From: Rhodocyclaceae bacterium
GTDB taxonomy: Bacteria > Pseudomonadota > Gammaproteobacteria > Burkholderiales > Rhodocyclaceae
Assembly (NCBI GenBank): GCA_023230455.1
Contig: JALNXH010000004.1
Span: 124,001 to 188,000, forward strand
Reading direction: 5' to 3'
DNA: 64,000 nt
Within the stretch, counting starts at the first letter, position 1. Each line of letters opens with the position of its first letter. The notes beneath the pieces were generated by a model that ran no database searches, was not told the origin of the DNA, and saw nothing but the letters and a program-made list of their open reading frames with translations. The translations under genes were made by a program, and so were the position numbers. Shown here in pieces: positions 29,275 through 37,123 of the stretch.

Positions 29275-30069
29275 GGCATCGCTGCATCCGAGCATTGACT
29301 CGTGCAACTCGTTGGTTTTAACGCGCAAGTGGGCAGCTGCCTCTGACGCGTCGAGCTCAAATAGTCCCTCTACTGCGGCAACAGCCATCAACATGTAGTC
29401 AACGGCATTGGACAACAGCTTAGATGGTGGCTCTGCCTCTGGCCCCCAATAGATGCTATCAACATCGCCGTCTTCATCCAGCGCGATCTGGCGCTCCAAG
29501 TCTTTGGCAACATGATGTGATGCCTCGGATGCGAAGCAGTAATCCGTGAGGTAGTAGTCAAACAGGCCTGCAGCCTCTGCATAAGCCGCCGCTGTCGACG
29601 CGTTGCATCCAGCAGTGGCCGATTTGAGATCTGCCACCTTTGTATCGAGTGATACAGGAGGGAGTTCCGGCGCGATGGCATCCTGGATCATTGCTGATGT
29701 TCGCTTGATGTTCTTCAGTATCCGAAGAACCCTGTGCTGATCATCCTCAAGATATTTTTCAACGAGGTTTGGCTCCTTCCAAAGAGCACCCAGGACGAAT
29801 AGCCCTTCGAGCATCGACCTCCGTTGATTCAGCCCCTCGGTGTACATGCCACGTTCAGCAAGAATAATGACTGCTTCGAAAGCACTTGCGATCCGTCGGA
29901 AGAGAACCGCAGATACCAACTGCCTAACGTTGCCACGCTTTATGCTGAGCTGGGGCATTAGGTCGGCCGCGCATGCGTTCACAGCTCCTGCGTGGTCGAA
30001 CCAAACCGGGTCACGGCCGCGAATCTCTTGCATGGTCGCATTCGGGTCAGGGCCGAGGTATCGATTCAT
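29269..30069 (-). CDS. DUF5677-like protein (cassette gene)
   Basis: The 266-residue, mostly helical protein has no signal peptide. Its central part (AERGMYTEGLNQRRSMLEGL, LVEKYLEDDQHRVLRILKNI and a later SEASHHVAKD) resembles DUF5677, a family frequent in accessory regions with no proven function. Its stop codon is embedded in the left core of an attC-like site, and its start is 11 bases after a GTTAGCC core, so it reads as an integron-type cassette. No ribosome binding site is evident before the ATG, which is common for cassette genes. Confidence 0.65.
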   Translation of the reverse strand: MNRYLGPDPNATMQEIRGRDPVWFDHAGAVNACAADLMPQLSIKRGNVRQLVSAVLFRRIASAFEAVIILAERGMYTEGLNQRRSMLEGLFVLGALWKEPNLVEKYLEDDQHRVLRILKNIKRTSAMIQDAIAPELPPVSLDTKVADLKSATAGCNASTAAAYAEAAGLFDYYLTDYCFASEASHHVAKDLERQIALDEDGDVDSIYWGPEAEPPSKLLSNAVDYMLMAVAAVEGLFELDASEAAAHLRVKTNELHESMLGCSDAG

Positions 30070-30320
30070 GTCAATTGACGGCTAACAGATGATATTGATG
30101 ATGCCGAGAATGTCGTTCTAAGTGCATAGTTATCAGTCACTTGGTATTATTGCTGTCAGCATAATAACTCCAATATACCGGACGCCTGTGGATAGTTTTC
30201 CGGTAACAGAGTTACAGATACGCGTGGTCGCTTTTGGGGGCAATCATGTTGGACCGCTTGTGGCCGAAGCAAGACTGCCCCTTCACACAGACTTCGCCGA
30301 GTACAGCACGGCGGCTGTGA
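30070..30320. other. Non-coding AT-richer spacer upstream of the cassettes
   Basis: This 251-base stretch separates the DUF5677 start from the end of the ATPase gene. It holds the GTTAGCC core (30080-30086) that bounds the first cassette and a small GTAAC-AGA-GTTAC palindrome (30203-30215). No attC hairpin or recognisable attI site, and no convincing gene, was seen. An open frame crosses it on the plus strand but shows no family features. Confidence 0.5.
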
Positions 30321-31784
30321 TTACAGCCCCGTCACCAGATCAAACAGGTCTTCCGCCGTCACGCCATGCGCCTTCAGTTCATCTCGGGCAGCGCGGTCGA
30401 TCTTCGGTGCGATGGCGACATACTCCGCGTTCCAATGCTGAAAGCGCGGGTGTGCGACAAGAAAGCGCTCGGCGCTGCGCATCAAGGGCTCGATCGAGCC
30501 CACCAGCTTGTCGGCATTGCGCCGGCAGGTGCCGAAGCGGATGCGCTGTTCGTCTTCATTGACGGCCACGAGATCGATTTCGACATCGGCGCGGTCCCAA
30601 TAGCCGCGAATGCGTTCGCTCAGGGGGAAATCGCCTACCCCCAGCCGGCTGCGTTCGGCATAAAGCTGCCCGGCCAGGTCTTCCAGGGCAAAGCCTTCCA
30701 CGTCCGCCAGGCGTTCGTCGGCTTGATCGATCAAGCCCTCCGCGGGCCGGAAGGCCACGGCAGACACTGGACGCTGTAGGGCCGAGAGCCAGGCACGCAG
30801 AAAGTTGTCGCGAATGTAGTAGCGGCCGCTGCGCGCCTTGGCCGGGGCGAAGATCGGTAGACGCCGCTCGATCATGCGATAACGCTCGGTCAGGATTTTC
30901 AGATAGCCGCCTACCTGTCGCGCTTCGCCGGGGCCGGAAACGTTGGCCATCGCGGCTTCGATGTCGGCGTTGTTGCAGCCGGGGTGCTTGGCGAGGTACT
31001 GCAAGACCATATCGTAGCGACCGCGCAATTCGCGCAGAAACCAGTTGTCCGCTTCGTTGCGCAAGGGTGACGAGCTGGAAAAGAACAGGCTGCGCAGCAG
31101 GCTCTTGCGGTCGGCATGCAGCACGCCCTGCTCATAGGCATCGCGGTAAAACTTCGGCACGCCTTCAAAAAGGTTCCAGAGGAACAGCAGCCGCGCCGGG
31201 TCGTCGTCGGCGTGGACACGCAACATCTCCAGGATCGAGCCAATGTCGAGATGCCCGAGTTCCAGCGTGTCGGTGGTGCGGTTGTACAGCGGCGCATCGC
31301 GGTCTTCGAGCAAGGCGGTCATTTCGGCGTGGAGCGAGCCGAGAACGATCAGCCCGCCGCCGATTTGGTCGGCGCGCCCGGCCAGATCGTCGATCACCGC
31401 CTGTAGCAGCGAACAGAAATCGGCAATCTGCTTGCGGTGGAAGTATTGGAATTCGTCGAGCGCCACAACATAGCCGTCGGCCGCCAGGCGGCCGATCAGT
31501 TGAGCCAGTTCGCCGAGGCTGGACACCCGGGTGTCGAGACCAAAAGTCTCCAGATAGCCATTGCAGGCCGCGACGACGCCAGACGGGTCGGAATCGGGAA
31601 TCTGGATATAGAGCGTTTTCGCTACGCCAGCCGCGCGTAGCGCCTCCTGTATCAGCGCTGTTTTGCCAATACGCCGCCGCCCGGAAATTTGCAGGAAGAA
31701 CCAGCGCCGCCGCTCAAGGATGCGCTGCAACTGCTCCAATTCGGAACGGCGGCCGTAGAAGGCCCAGGGGACGTTGCTTACCAT
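30321..31784 (-). CDS. P-loop ATPase of the archaeal-type ATPase/DUF234 group
   Basis: The 487-residue protein has a Walker A GRRRIGKT (residues 35-42), a Walker B VVALDEFQYF (Asp110-Glu111), a winged-helix-like middle (YDMVLQYLAKHPGCNNADIE) and a C-terminal DUF234-like domain with ADVEIDLVAVNEDEQRIRFG, which resembles a PD-(D/E)xK nuclease core. The usual Lys after the last strand is not obvious (FGTCRR), so nuclease activity is doubtful. Such ATPases are abundant in archaea and scattered in bacteria as accessory genes of unknown function. The upstream region is strikingly AT-rich. Confidence 0.78.
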   Translation of the reverse strand: MVSNVPWAFYGRRSELEQLQRILERRRWFFLQISGRRRIGKTALIQEALRAAGVAKTLYIQIPDSDPSGVVAACNGYLETFGLDTRVSSLGELAQLIGRLAADGYVVALDEFQYFHRKQIADFCSLLQAVIDDLAGRADQIGGGLIVLGSLHAEMTALLEDRDAPLYNRTTDTLELGHLDIGSILEMLRVHADDDPARLLFLWNLFEGVPKFYRDAYEQGVLHADRKSLLRSLFFSSSSPLRNEADNWFLRELRGRYDMVLQYLAKHPGCNNADIEAAMANVSGPGEARQVGGYLKILTERYRMIERRLPIFAPAKARSGRYYIRDNFLRAWLSALQRPVSAVAFRPAEGLIDQADERLADVEGFALEDLAGQLYAERSRLGVGDFPLSERIRGYWDRADVEIDLVAVNEDEQRIRFGTCRRNADKLVGSIEPLMRSAERFLVAHPRFQHWNAEYVAIAPKIDRAARDELKAHGVTAEDLFDLVTGL

Positions 31785-31800
31785 GCCAACAGGCTAACCC

Positions 31801-31862
31801 AAATTAGTATAAAAATTTTTACCTTATTAAGGTTTTAATATTAACCTATTGTTAAATAATGA
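31801..31862. promoter_or_regulatory. AT-rich region with overlapping palindromes upstream of the ATPase gene
   Basis: Directly upstream of the ATPase start is a run of about 60 bases that is almost all A and T, in strong contrast to the surrounding DNA. It contains ACCTTATTAAGGT (31821-31833), a perfect palindrome around a central base, overlapped by the imperfect palindrome GGTTTTAATATTAACC (31831-31846). These could be an operator and a promoter core; TATAAAAA-like and TTAATA elements are present on either strand. Confidence 0.5.
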
Positions 31863-31959
31863 GGTTCGACACTGGTTAATTGCACGCGACCAGCCGCCGC
31901 GAAACGAAACAAATCGTCATGCACACGGTTGATTCCCTACCAACTCGGCGAATCGGCAA

Positions 31960-32421
31960 TCACAAAAACCGATCAAGCAGTTTGCGGCTGCCTCGGTCCA
32001 GTTTGAGCGGATGGTGGATCAGGAACTGGATGCCGTGGCTGTCGGCGATCAAAAGCGTATCGCCGGCCATGCGACGAATGTCCTCCTCGCCGCGCAGCAC
32101 GAAATGCGTTGTTCCGCGATCGGTTTCCACCTCCCAGGTACTGGGCGTAGCAAAACTGGAGACGCTACAGATGCGCCGTATCACCGGCATGAATTCGCGG
32201 CTGGCGAGCTCTGCGCCGACCAGCGCGCGGAGCGTTTCCGGCAACTCGTCGAGACGCTCGATCCATACCAGTTCGCGGCCATCCGCCGCGACCAGCGCAA
32301 ACCCCACATCGGGCGCCGATACCGGAAAGGCGCGCACCGGTACCACGCCTTCCTCGCGGCTGCCGTCGGCCGCGGTGAAAACCAGACGACCGGCGCCGTT
32401 GCGCGACAGTTGAAAGCTCAT
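31960..32421 (-). CDS. DUF1854 protein, cyanophycin-locus associated
   Basis: The 153-residue soluble protein belongs by sequence to DUF1854, which is often annotated as cyanophycin-metabolism associated. It shows GREEDIRRMAGDTLLIADSHG and the terminal IHHPLKLDRGSRKLLDRFL. Its ATG overlaps the stop of the upstream ABC transporter (ATGA), so the two are translated together. No catalytic motif is recognisable. The link to cyanophycin comes from its place beside two cyanophycin synthetase genes; its molecular job is unknown. Confidence 0.8.
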   Translation of the reverse strand: MSFQLSRNGAGRLVFTAADGSREEGVVPVRAFPVSAPDVGFALVAADGRELVWIERLDELPETLRALVGAELASREFMPVIRRICSVSSFATPSTWEVETDRGTTHFVLRGEEDIRRMAGDTLLIADSHGIQFLIHHPLKLDRGSRKLLDRFL

Positions 32422-34703
32422 GCAACGCCCTCCTCGACATCCCCGTCGGCACCGGGTTCGGCCTCGGCGTTGCGCGCCTGGGCCTGGTAAAGCGTGTAGT
32501 AGGCGCCGCCGCGCGCCATCAGTTGGTCGTGATCGCCGACCTCCACGACCTGGCCGCGGTCCAGCACCACCAGCCGGTCGGCCTTGCGCAGCGTGGACAG
32601 GCGGTGGGCGATGGCGATGGTGGTGCGCCCCTGCACCAGATTGTCGAGCGCTTTCTGGATTTCTTTCTCGGTCGTCGAATCCACCGACGAGGTGGCTTCG
32701 TCGAGGATCAGGATGCGCGGATCGATCAACAGCGCGCGGGCGATCGAGATGCGCTGCCGCTCGCCGCCGGAGAGCGACTGGCCGCGCTCGCCGACCAGCG
32801 AATCGTAGCCCTGCGGCAAGCGCAGGATGAATTCATGGGCATGCGCGGCACGCGCCGCGGCGATGATTTCCGCGCGGCTGGCGCCGGGCCGCCCGTAGGC
32901 GATGTTTTCGGCAATCGAGCCGAAGAACAGGAACGGCTCCTGCAACACCAGGCCGATGTGGCGACGGTAATCGGCCACCGGCAGCGCGCGGATGTCGACA
33001 CCGTCGACCCGTATCGAGCCTTCGGAGACGTCGTAGAAACGGCAGATCAGGTTCACCAGCGTGCTCTTGCCCGAGCCGCTGTGGCCGACCAGGCCGACCA
33101 TCTCGCCCGGCTTGATATCCAGATCGAGACCGCGGATCACCGCGCGGTTACCGTAGCGGAAGCCGGCGTTGCGGATTTCGATGCGGCCTTCGACGCGATC
33201 GAGTTGCACCGGGTGCACCGGCTCCGGCACGCTCGAAACGTGGTCGAGGATGTCGAAGATGCGCTTCGCGCCGGCCGCCGCCTTCTGCGTCACAGAAACG
33301 ATGCGGCTCATCGAATCGAGCCGGGTATAGAAGCGGCTGATGTAGGCGACGAAAGCGGTCAGCACACCGACGGTAATCTGGCCTTTGGACAACTGCCAGA
33401 TGCCGAATGCCCAGACCACCAGCAGCCCCACTTCGGTCAGTAGCGTCACCGTCGGCGAGAACAGCGACCAGACCTTGTTCACTTTGTCGTTGACCGCCAG
33501 ATTGTGCCGGTTGGCGTCGCGGAAACGCGCCGCCTCGCGCCGCTCCTGGGCGAAGGCCTTGACCACGCGGATACCGGGAATGGTGTCGGCGAGCACGTTG
33601 GTGACTTCCGACCAGATGCGGTCGATTTTTTCGAAGCCGTGGCGCAGGCGGTCGCGCACCACATGGATCATCCAAGCGATGAACGGCAGCGGCAGCAGCG
33701 TCACCAACGCCAGCCAGGGGTCGATCGAGGCGAGAATCGCCGCGGTCATCACGATCATCAGCAGATCGGTCGCGAAATCGAGCAGATGCAACGAGAGAAA
33801 GACGCAGATGCGATCGGTTTCCGAGCCGATGCGCGCCATCAGGTCGCCGGTGCGGCGACCGCCGAAATACTCCAGCGACAGATGCAGCAAGTGCTCGAAG
33901 GTGGCGGTGCGCAGATCGGAACCGATGCGTTCGCTGACCAGGGCGAGGATGTAGGTTTTGGCCCAGCTCAACGCCCAGGCCAGTATCGCAGCGCCGAACA
34001 GGCCGCCCAGATAGAGAGTCACCAAATGCCAATCGATCGGCGTGCCGTTCTGGTACGGAACCAGCACGTTGTCCATCAGCGGCATCGAAATATAGGGCGG
34101 CACCAGATTTGCCGCCGTTGCCGCCAGGGTGAGCAGGAAACCGAGCAACAACTGCCCCTGGTAGGGACGTGCGAAGCGCCAGAGGCGAAACAGCGTCCAG
34201 GTCGACGGCGGGGTATGGATTTCGCGTGTACACAGGGGACACTCCTCGCTCCCCGGCGGCAGCGGCGCCTGGCATTTCGGGCAGAGGTCGGCGGCCGGCA
34301 TTTGCGGCGGCAGCCCGGTGACACGGGCGGTGAGGTGACGCTCGAATTCCTCCGTCAGCGCAAGCGCCTCGGCATTACGGCCGAGCGTGAACCGCCAGCA
34401 GGCGAGTCGTTCGGGGCCAGCGAAGAGTTCGAGGCTGCCGACGCCGGCGTGGTCGTGGTGCCGCAGTTGCAATCCCTGCGCATAATTCCAGGCCGACCAC
34501 CCGGCCGCACCGGGTGCTTTCACCAGCAGGCGAAGATTCGTCGCCAACAGGGCGCCGCGGGTAAAATGCAAGCCTTGATCGAGATCGAGTTCCAGCCAGG
34601 CAAGCATGTTCTCGCCGTCATGCAACTGATGCTCCGCTTCGACCCGCCAATCGGGCGGCAGATCGCTACTTGAAATTGCGGGGGAAGAAACGGGTGCTGT
34701 CAT
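32418..34703 (-). CDS. Cyanophycin-locus ABC exporter with N-terminal zinc ribbon
   Basis: The 761-residue half-transporter has a PH-like N-terminal domain (about 20-130), a zinc-ribbon with CPKC (141-144) and CPLC (155-158), a six-helix exporter domain (about 175-480) and an ATPase domain with GLVGHSGSGKST, LSGGERQRIS and ILILDEATSSVD. It probably works as a homodimer in the inner membrane. The start at 34703 was chosen because the family begins near there; an in-frame start at 34787 would add 28 residues without family similarity. It is divergent from the cyanophycin synthetase pair. The substrate is unknown. Confidence 0.85.
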   Translation of the reverse strand: MTAPVSSPAISSSDLPPDWRVEAEHQLHDGENMLAWLELDLDQGLHFTRGALLATNLRLLVKAPGAAGWSAWNYAQGLQLRHHDHAGVGSLELFAGPERLACWRFTLGRNAEALALTEEFERHLTARVTGLPPQMPAADLCPKCQAPLPPGSEECPLCTREIHTPPSTWTLFRLWRFARPYQGQLLLGFLLTLAATAANLVPPYISMPLMDNVLVPYQNGTPIDWHLVTLYLGGLFGAAILAWALSWAKTYILALVSERIGSDLRTATFEHLLHLSLEYFGGRRTGDLMARIGSETDRICVFLSLHLLDFATDLLMIVMTAAILASIDPWLALVTLLPLPFIAWMIHVVRDRLRHGFEKIDRIWSEVTNVLADTIPGIRVVKAFAQERREAARFRDANRHNLAVNDKVNKVWSLFSPTVTLLTEVGLLVVWAFGIWQLSKGQITVGVLTAFVAYISRFYTRLDSMSRIVSVTQKAAAGAKRIFDILDHVSSVPEPVHPVQLDRVEGRIEIRNAGFRYGNRAVIRGLDLDIKPGEMVGLVGHSGSGKSTLVNLICRFYDVSEGSIRVDGVDIRALPVADYRRHIGLVLQEPFLFFGSIAENIAYGRPGASRAEIIAAARAAHAHEFILRLPQGYDSLVGERGQSLSGGERQRISIARALLIDPRILILDEATSSVDSTTEKEIQKALDNLVQGRTTIAIAHRLSTLRKADRLVVLDRGQVVEVGDHDQLMARGGAYYTLYQAQARNAEAEPGADGDVEEGVA

Positions 34704-34902
34704 CGAAGTGAGTGTAAAAGCGCATGGCGCGGAATGCCGGAGTCCGGATTCGTGCTGCCCGGCAGTATACCCAACGCCCCCGGACACCCCGAGCTTTCTC
34801 CCTGGATTAAATTCCTCCAGCCCGGTAAACCCGGTACAGCCCCCATGCGTTAACGAACGAAGGCTTGCTCCCGGACGACATTAGCCGCCGGCCCGCCACA
34901 AA

Positions 34903-37086
34903 ATGACAAAAAAATATATTGAGATTCTCGACATCATCCCGCTACGCGGGCCGAACATCTGGACTTACCGACCGGTGCTGGAAGCCTGGATCGACATCGG
35001 CGATCTGGAAGATTTTCCCTCCAACACCCTCCCGGGCTTCTACGAACGGCTGACCGCCTGGCTGCCGTCGCTGATCGAACACCGCTGTAGCTACGGCGAA
35101 CGCGGCGGATTCCTCCAGCGCGTGCGCGAAGGCACTTGGCCCGGACATATTCTCGAACACGTCACGCTTGAGCTGCAAAACCTCGCCGGCATGCAAAGCG
35201 GTTTCGGCAAGGCACGGCAGACCGGCAAGCGCGGCGTATACAAGGTGGTGGTGCGTTCGCGCCACGAAGGCGTCAGCCGCGCCTGCCTCCACGCCGCGCG
35301 CGACTTGGTGATGGCCGCCATCGACGACCAGCCCTTCGACATCCACGGCACTGTCGGCCGATTGCGCGATCTGGCCGACTCGCTGTGTCTCGGTCCAAGC
35401 ACTGCGGCCATCGTCAATGCCGCCGCCGAACGGCGCATTCCGTCCATCCGGCTGACCGAGGGCAACCTGGTCCAGCTCGGCTACGGTTCCAAGCAGCGCC
35501 GCATCTGGACCGCGGAAACCGACCGCACCAGCGCCATCGCGCAGGGCATTGCCAGCGACAAGGATCTGACCAAGACCCTACTCCAGTCCTGCGGCGTGCC
35601 GGTACCCGAAGGCTCGGTGGTCGCCAGCGCCGAAGAGGCCTGGGAAGCCGCCGAGGACATCGGCCTGCCGGTAGTGGTCAAGCCCAGCGATGCCAACCAC
35701 GGCCGCGGCGTATCGACCGAACTGACCAGCCGCGAGGAAGTGGAAGCCGCCTTCCATCTGGCCGACAAGGAAGGCAGCGAAGTACTCGTCGAGCGCTTCA
35801 TCCGCGGCAACGAACACCGGCTGTTGGTGGTCGGCGGCCGCATGGTCGCCGCTGCACGCGGCGAAACCGCCTGGGTCTGCGGCGACGGCACGGCCAGCGT
35901 GGCTCAGCTCATCGAGCTTCAGATCAACAGCGATCCGCGCCGCGGCAGCACCGAGGATGCCCCGCTCAACATCATCCGCCTCGAAGACGATCCCGCCGTG
36001 GTGCTCGAACTGAAGCGCCAGGGACTCAGCGGCGAAGCGGTTCCTGCCGCCGGGCAGCGGGTGCTGATCCAGCGCAATGGCAACGTCGCCTTCGACGTCA
36101 CCGATCGCGTACACCCCAGCGTGGCGGCCACCGTCGCACTCGCTGCGCGGGTGGTTGGGCTCGACATCGCCGGCGTCGATCTGGTCGTCGAGGACATTTC
36201 CCACCCGCTTGCAGAACAGGGCGGCGCCATCGTCGAGATCAACGCCGGCCCCGGCCTGCTGATGCACATCAAACCCGCGGAAGGCAAACCGCGTCCGGTC
36301 GGCGAAGCGATTGCCGATCACCTTTTCCCGGCCGGCGAATGCGGCCGCATCCCGATCGTCGGCGTTACCGGATCGCAAGGCGCCGCCGCGGTCGCCCGCC
36401 TCGTCGCGCGCATGCTGCAACTCAGCGGCAGGCATGTCGGGCTGGCTTCGCGGGACGGACTGTATCTCGACCAGCGCCGCATCAAGGCCGGCGATTGCAC
36501 ACGCTGGAGCGAAGCCCACCGCCTGCTGATGAACCGCACTGTCGAAGCAGCGGTGTTCGAAAACGGCAGTCGGGCGATTCTCGGCGAAGGTCTGGCCTAC
36601 GACCGCTGCCAGGTCGGCGTGGTCACCGACCTCGATCCAACCGACCTGCCGGGCGAGTTCTTCATCCACGAAGCCGATCAGCTGTTCAATGTGCTGCGTA
36701 CCCAGGTCGACGTGGTATTGCCGGACGGTGTGGCCGTACTCAATGCCGACGACGAGCGTGTCGCGTCGATGGCTCCGCTGTGCGATGGCAGCGTGACGTT
36801 TTTCGCGCTGTCCGCGGAGACCGTCGCCGAGCACCGCGCCGCGGGCGGATGCGCCGCCTTCGTGCGCCACGGCCGGATCGTCCTCGCCCGTGGCAGCGCG
36901 GAACTTGCCCTGTCGCCGCTCTCCGCGCTGGCGCCGAGCGCCGATACCCGCACCGAGCAGCAAACGCGAAACGTGCTGGCCGCCATCTGCGCCGCGGCGG
37001 CCCTGGAGATTTCGCCGCACCTGATCCGCGCGGTCGTCGAATCCTATGCCGGCGATCTCGAAACGGCGGTTGCCGACCGCTACTGA
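34903..37086 (+). CDS. Cyanophycin synthetase-like protein with degenerate Mur-ligase half (CphA2-like)
   Basis: The 727-residue paralogue of the downstream CphA has a complete N-terminal domain and ATP-grasp domain (about 200-480, with GLPVVVKPSDANHGRGVS and AIVEINAGPGLLMH), the half that adds aspartate. In the Mur-ligase half the P-loop reads GVTGSQGAAA (residues 487-496), lacking the Lys and Thr of GTNGKTT, and the C-terminal Mur ligase domain is absent. This resembles CphA2 of cyanobacteria, which lacks one ATP site and joins beta-Asp-Arg dipeptides into polymer. The same role here is an inference. It is followed by cphA after 37 bases. Confidence 0.82.
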   Translation: MTKKYIEILDIIPLRGPNIWTYRPVLEAWIDIGDLEDFPSNTLPGFYERLTAWLPSLIEHRCSYGERGGFLQRVREGTWPGHILEHVTLELQNLAGMQSGFGKARQTGKRGVYKVVVRSRHEGVSRACLHAARDLVMAAIDDQPFDIHGTVGRLRDLADSLCLGPSTAAIVNAAAERRIPSIRLTEGNLVQLGYGSKQRRIWTAETDRTSAIAQGIASDKDLTKTLLQSCGVPVPEGSVVASAEEAWEAAEDIGLPVVVKPSDANHGRGVSTELTSREEVEAAFHLADKEGSEVLVERFIRGNEHRLLVVGGRMVAAARGETAWVCGDGTASVAQLIELQINSDPRRGSTEDAPLNIIRLEDDPAVVLELKRQGLSGEAVPAAGQRVLIQRNGNVAFDVTDRVHPSVAATVALAARVVGLDIAGVDLVVEDISHPLAEQGGAIVEINAGPGLLMHIKPAEGKPRPVGEAIADHLFPAGECGRIPIVGVTGSQGAAAVARLVARMLQLSGRHVGLASRDGLYLDQRRIKAGDCTRWSEAHRLLMNRTVEAAVFENGSRAILGEGLAYDRCQVGVVTDLDPTDLPGEFFIHEADQLFNVLRTQVDVVLPDGVAVLNADDERVASMAPLCDGSVTFFALSAETVAEHRAAGGCAAFVRHGRIVLARGSAELALSPLSALAPSADTRTEQQTRNVLAAICAAAALEISPHLIRAVVESYAGDLETAVADRY

Positions 37087-37123
37087 ATGTTCCCTTCACG
37101 CTAGACGATAGAGACCAGGACTC

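Larger units (their letters stand above)
27844..30086 (-). mobile_element. Two-cassette cluster of attC sites without visible integrase (CALIN-like)
   Basis: Two same-direction genes (DUF5677, then ankyrin) are each followed by a 70-bp attC-like site. Cassette 1 runs from GTTAGCC (30080-30086) to the site at 29205-29274, whose left core GGCTAAC is the exact complement of GTTAGCC. Cassette 2 runs from GTTGGGC (29205-29211) to 27844-27913, with core CCCCAAC. Start and stop codons sit within a few bases of the cores, as is usual for cassettes, and base composition is visibly more AT-rich than in the flanking genes. No intI gene and no recognisable attI are in the window. Confidence 0.75.

Noticed and set aside
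30122..30562. Plus-strand open frame of about 146 codons across the spacer and the end of the ATPase gene
   Set aside because: Its second half is antisense to the ATPase coding region and shows typical shadow composition (Arg/Ser/Ala-rich); no family features in the first half.
34704..34787. Upstream start for the cyanophycin-locus ABC exporter at 34787
   Set aside because: The added residues show no family similarity and would narrow the divergent promoter region; the ATG at 34703 fits the family start better.
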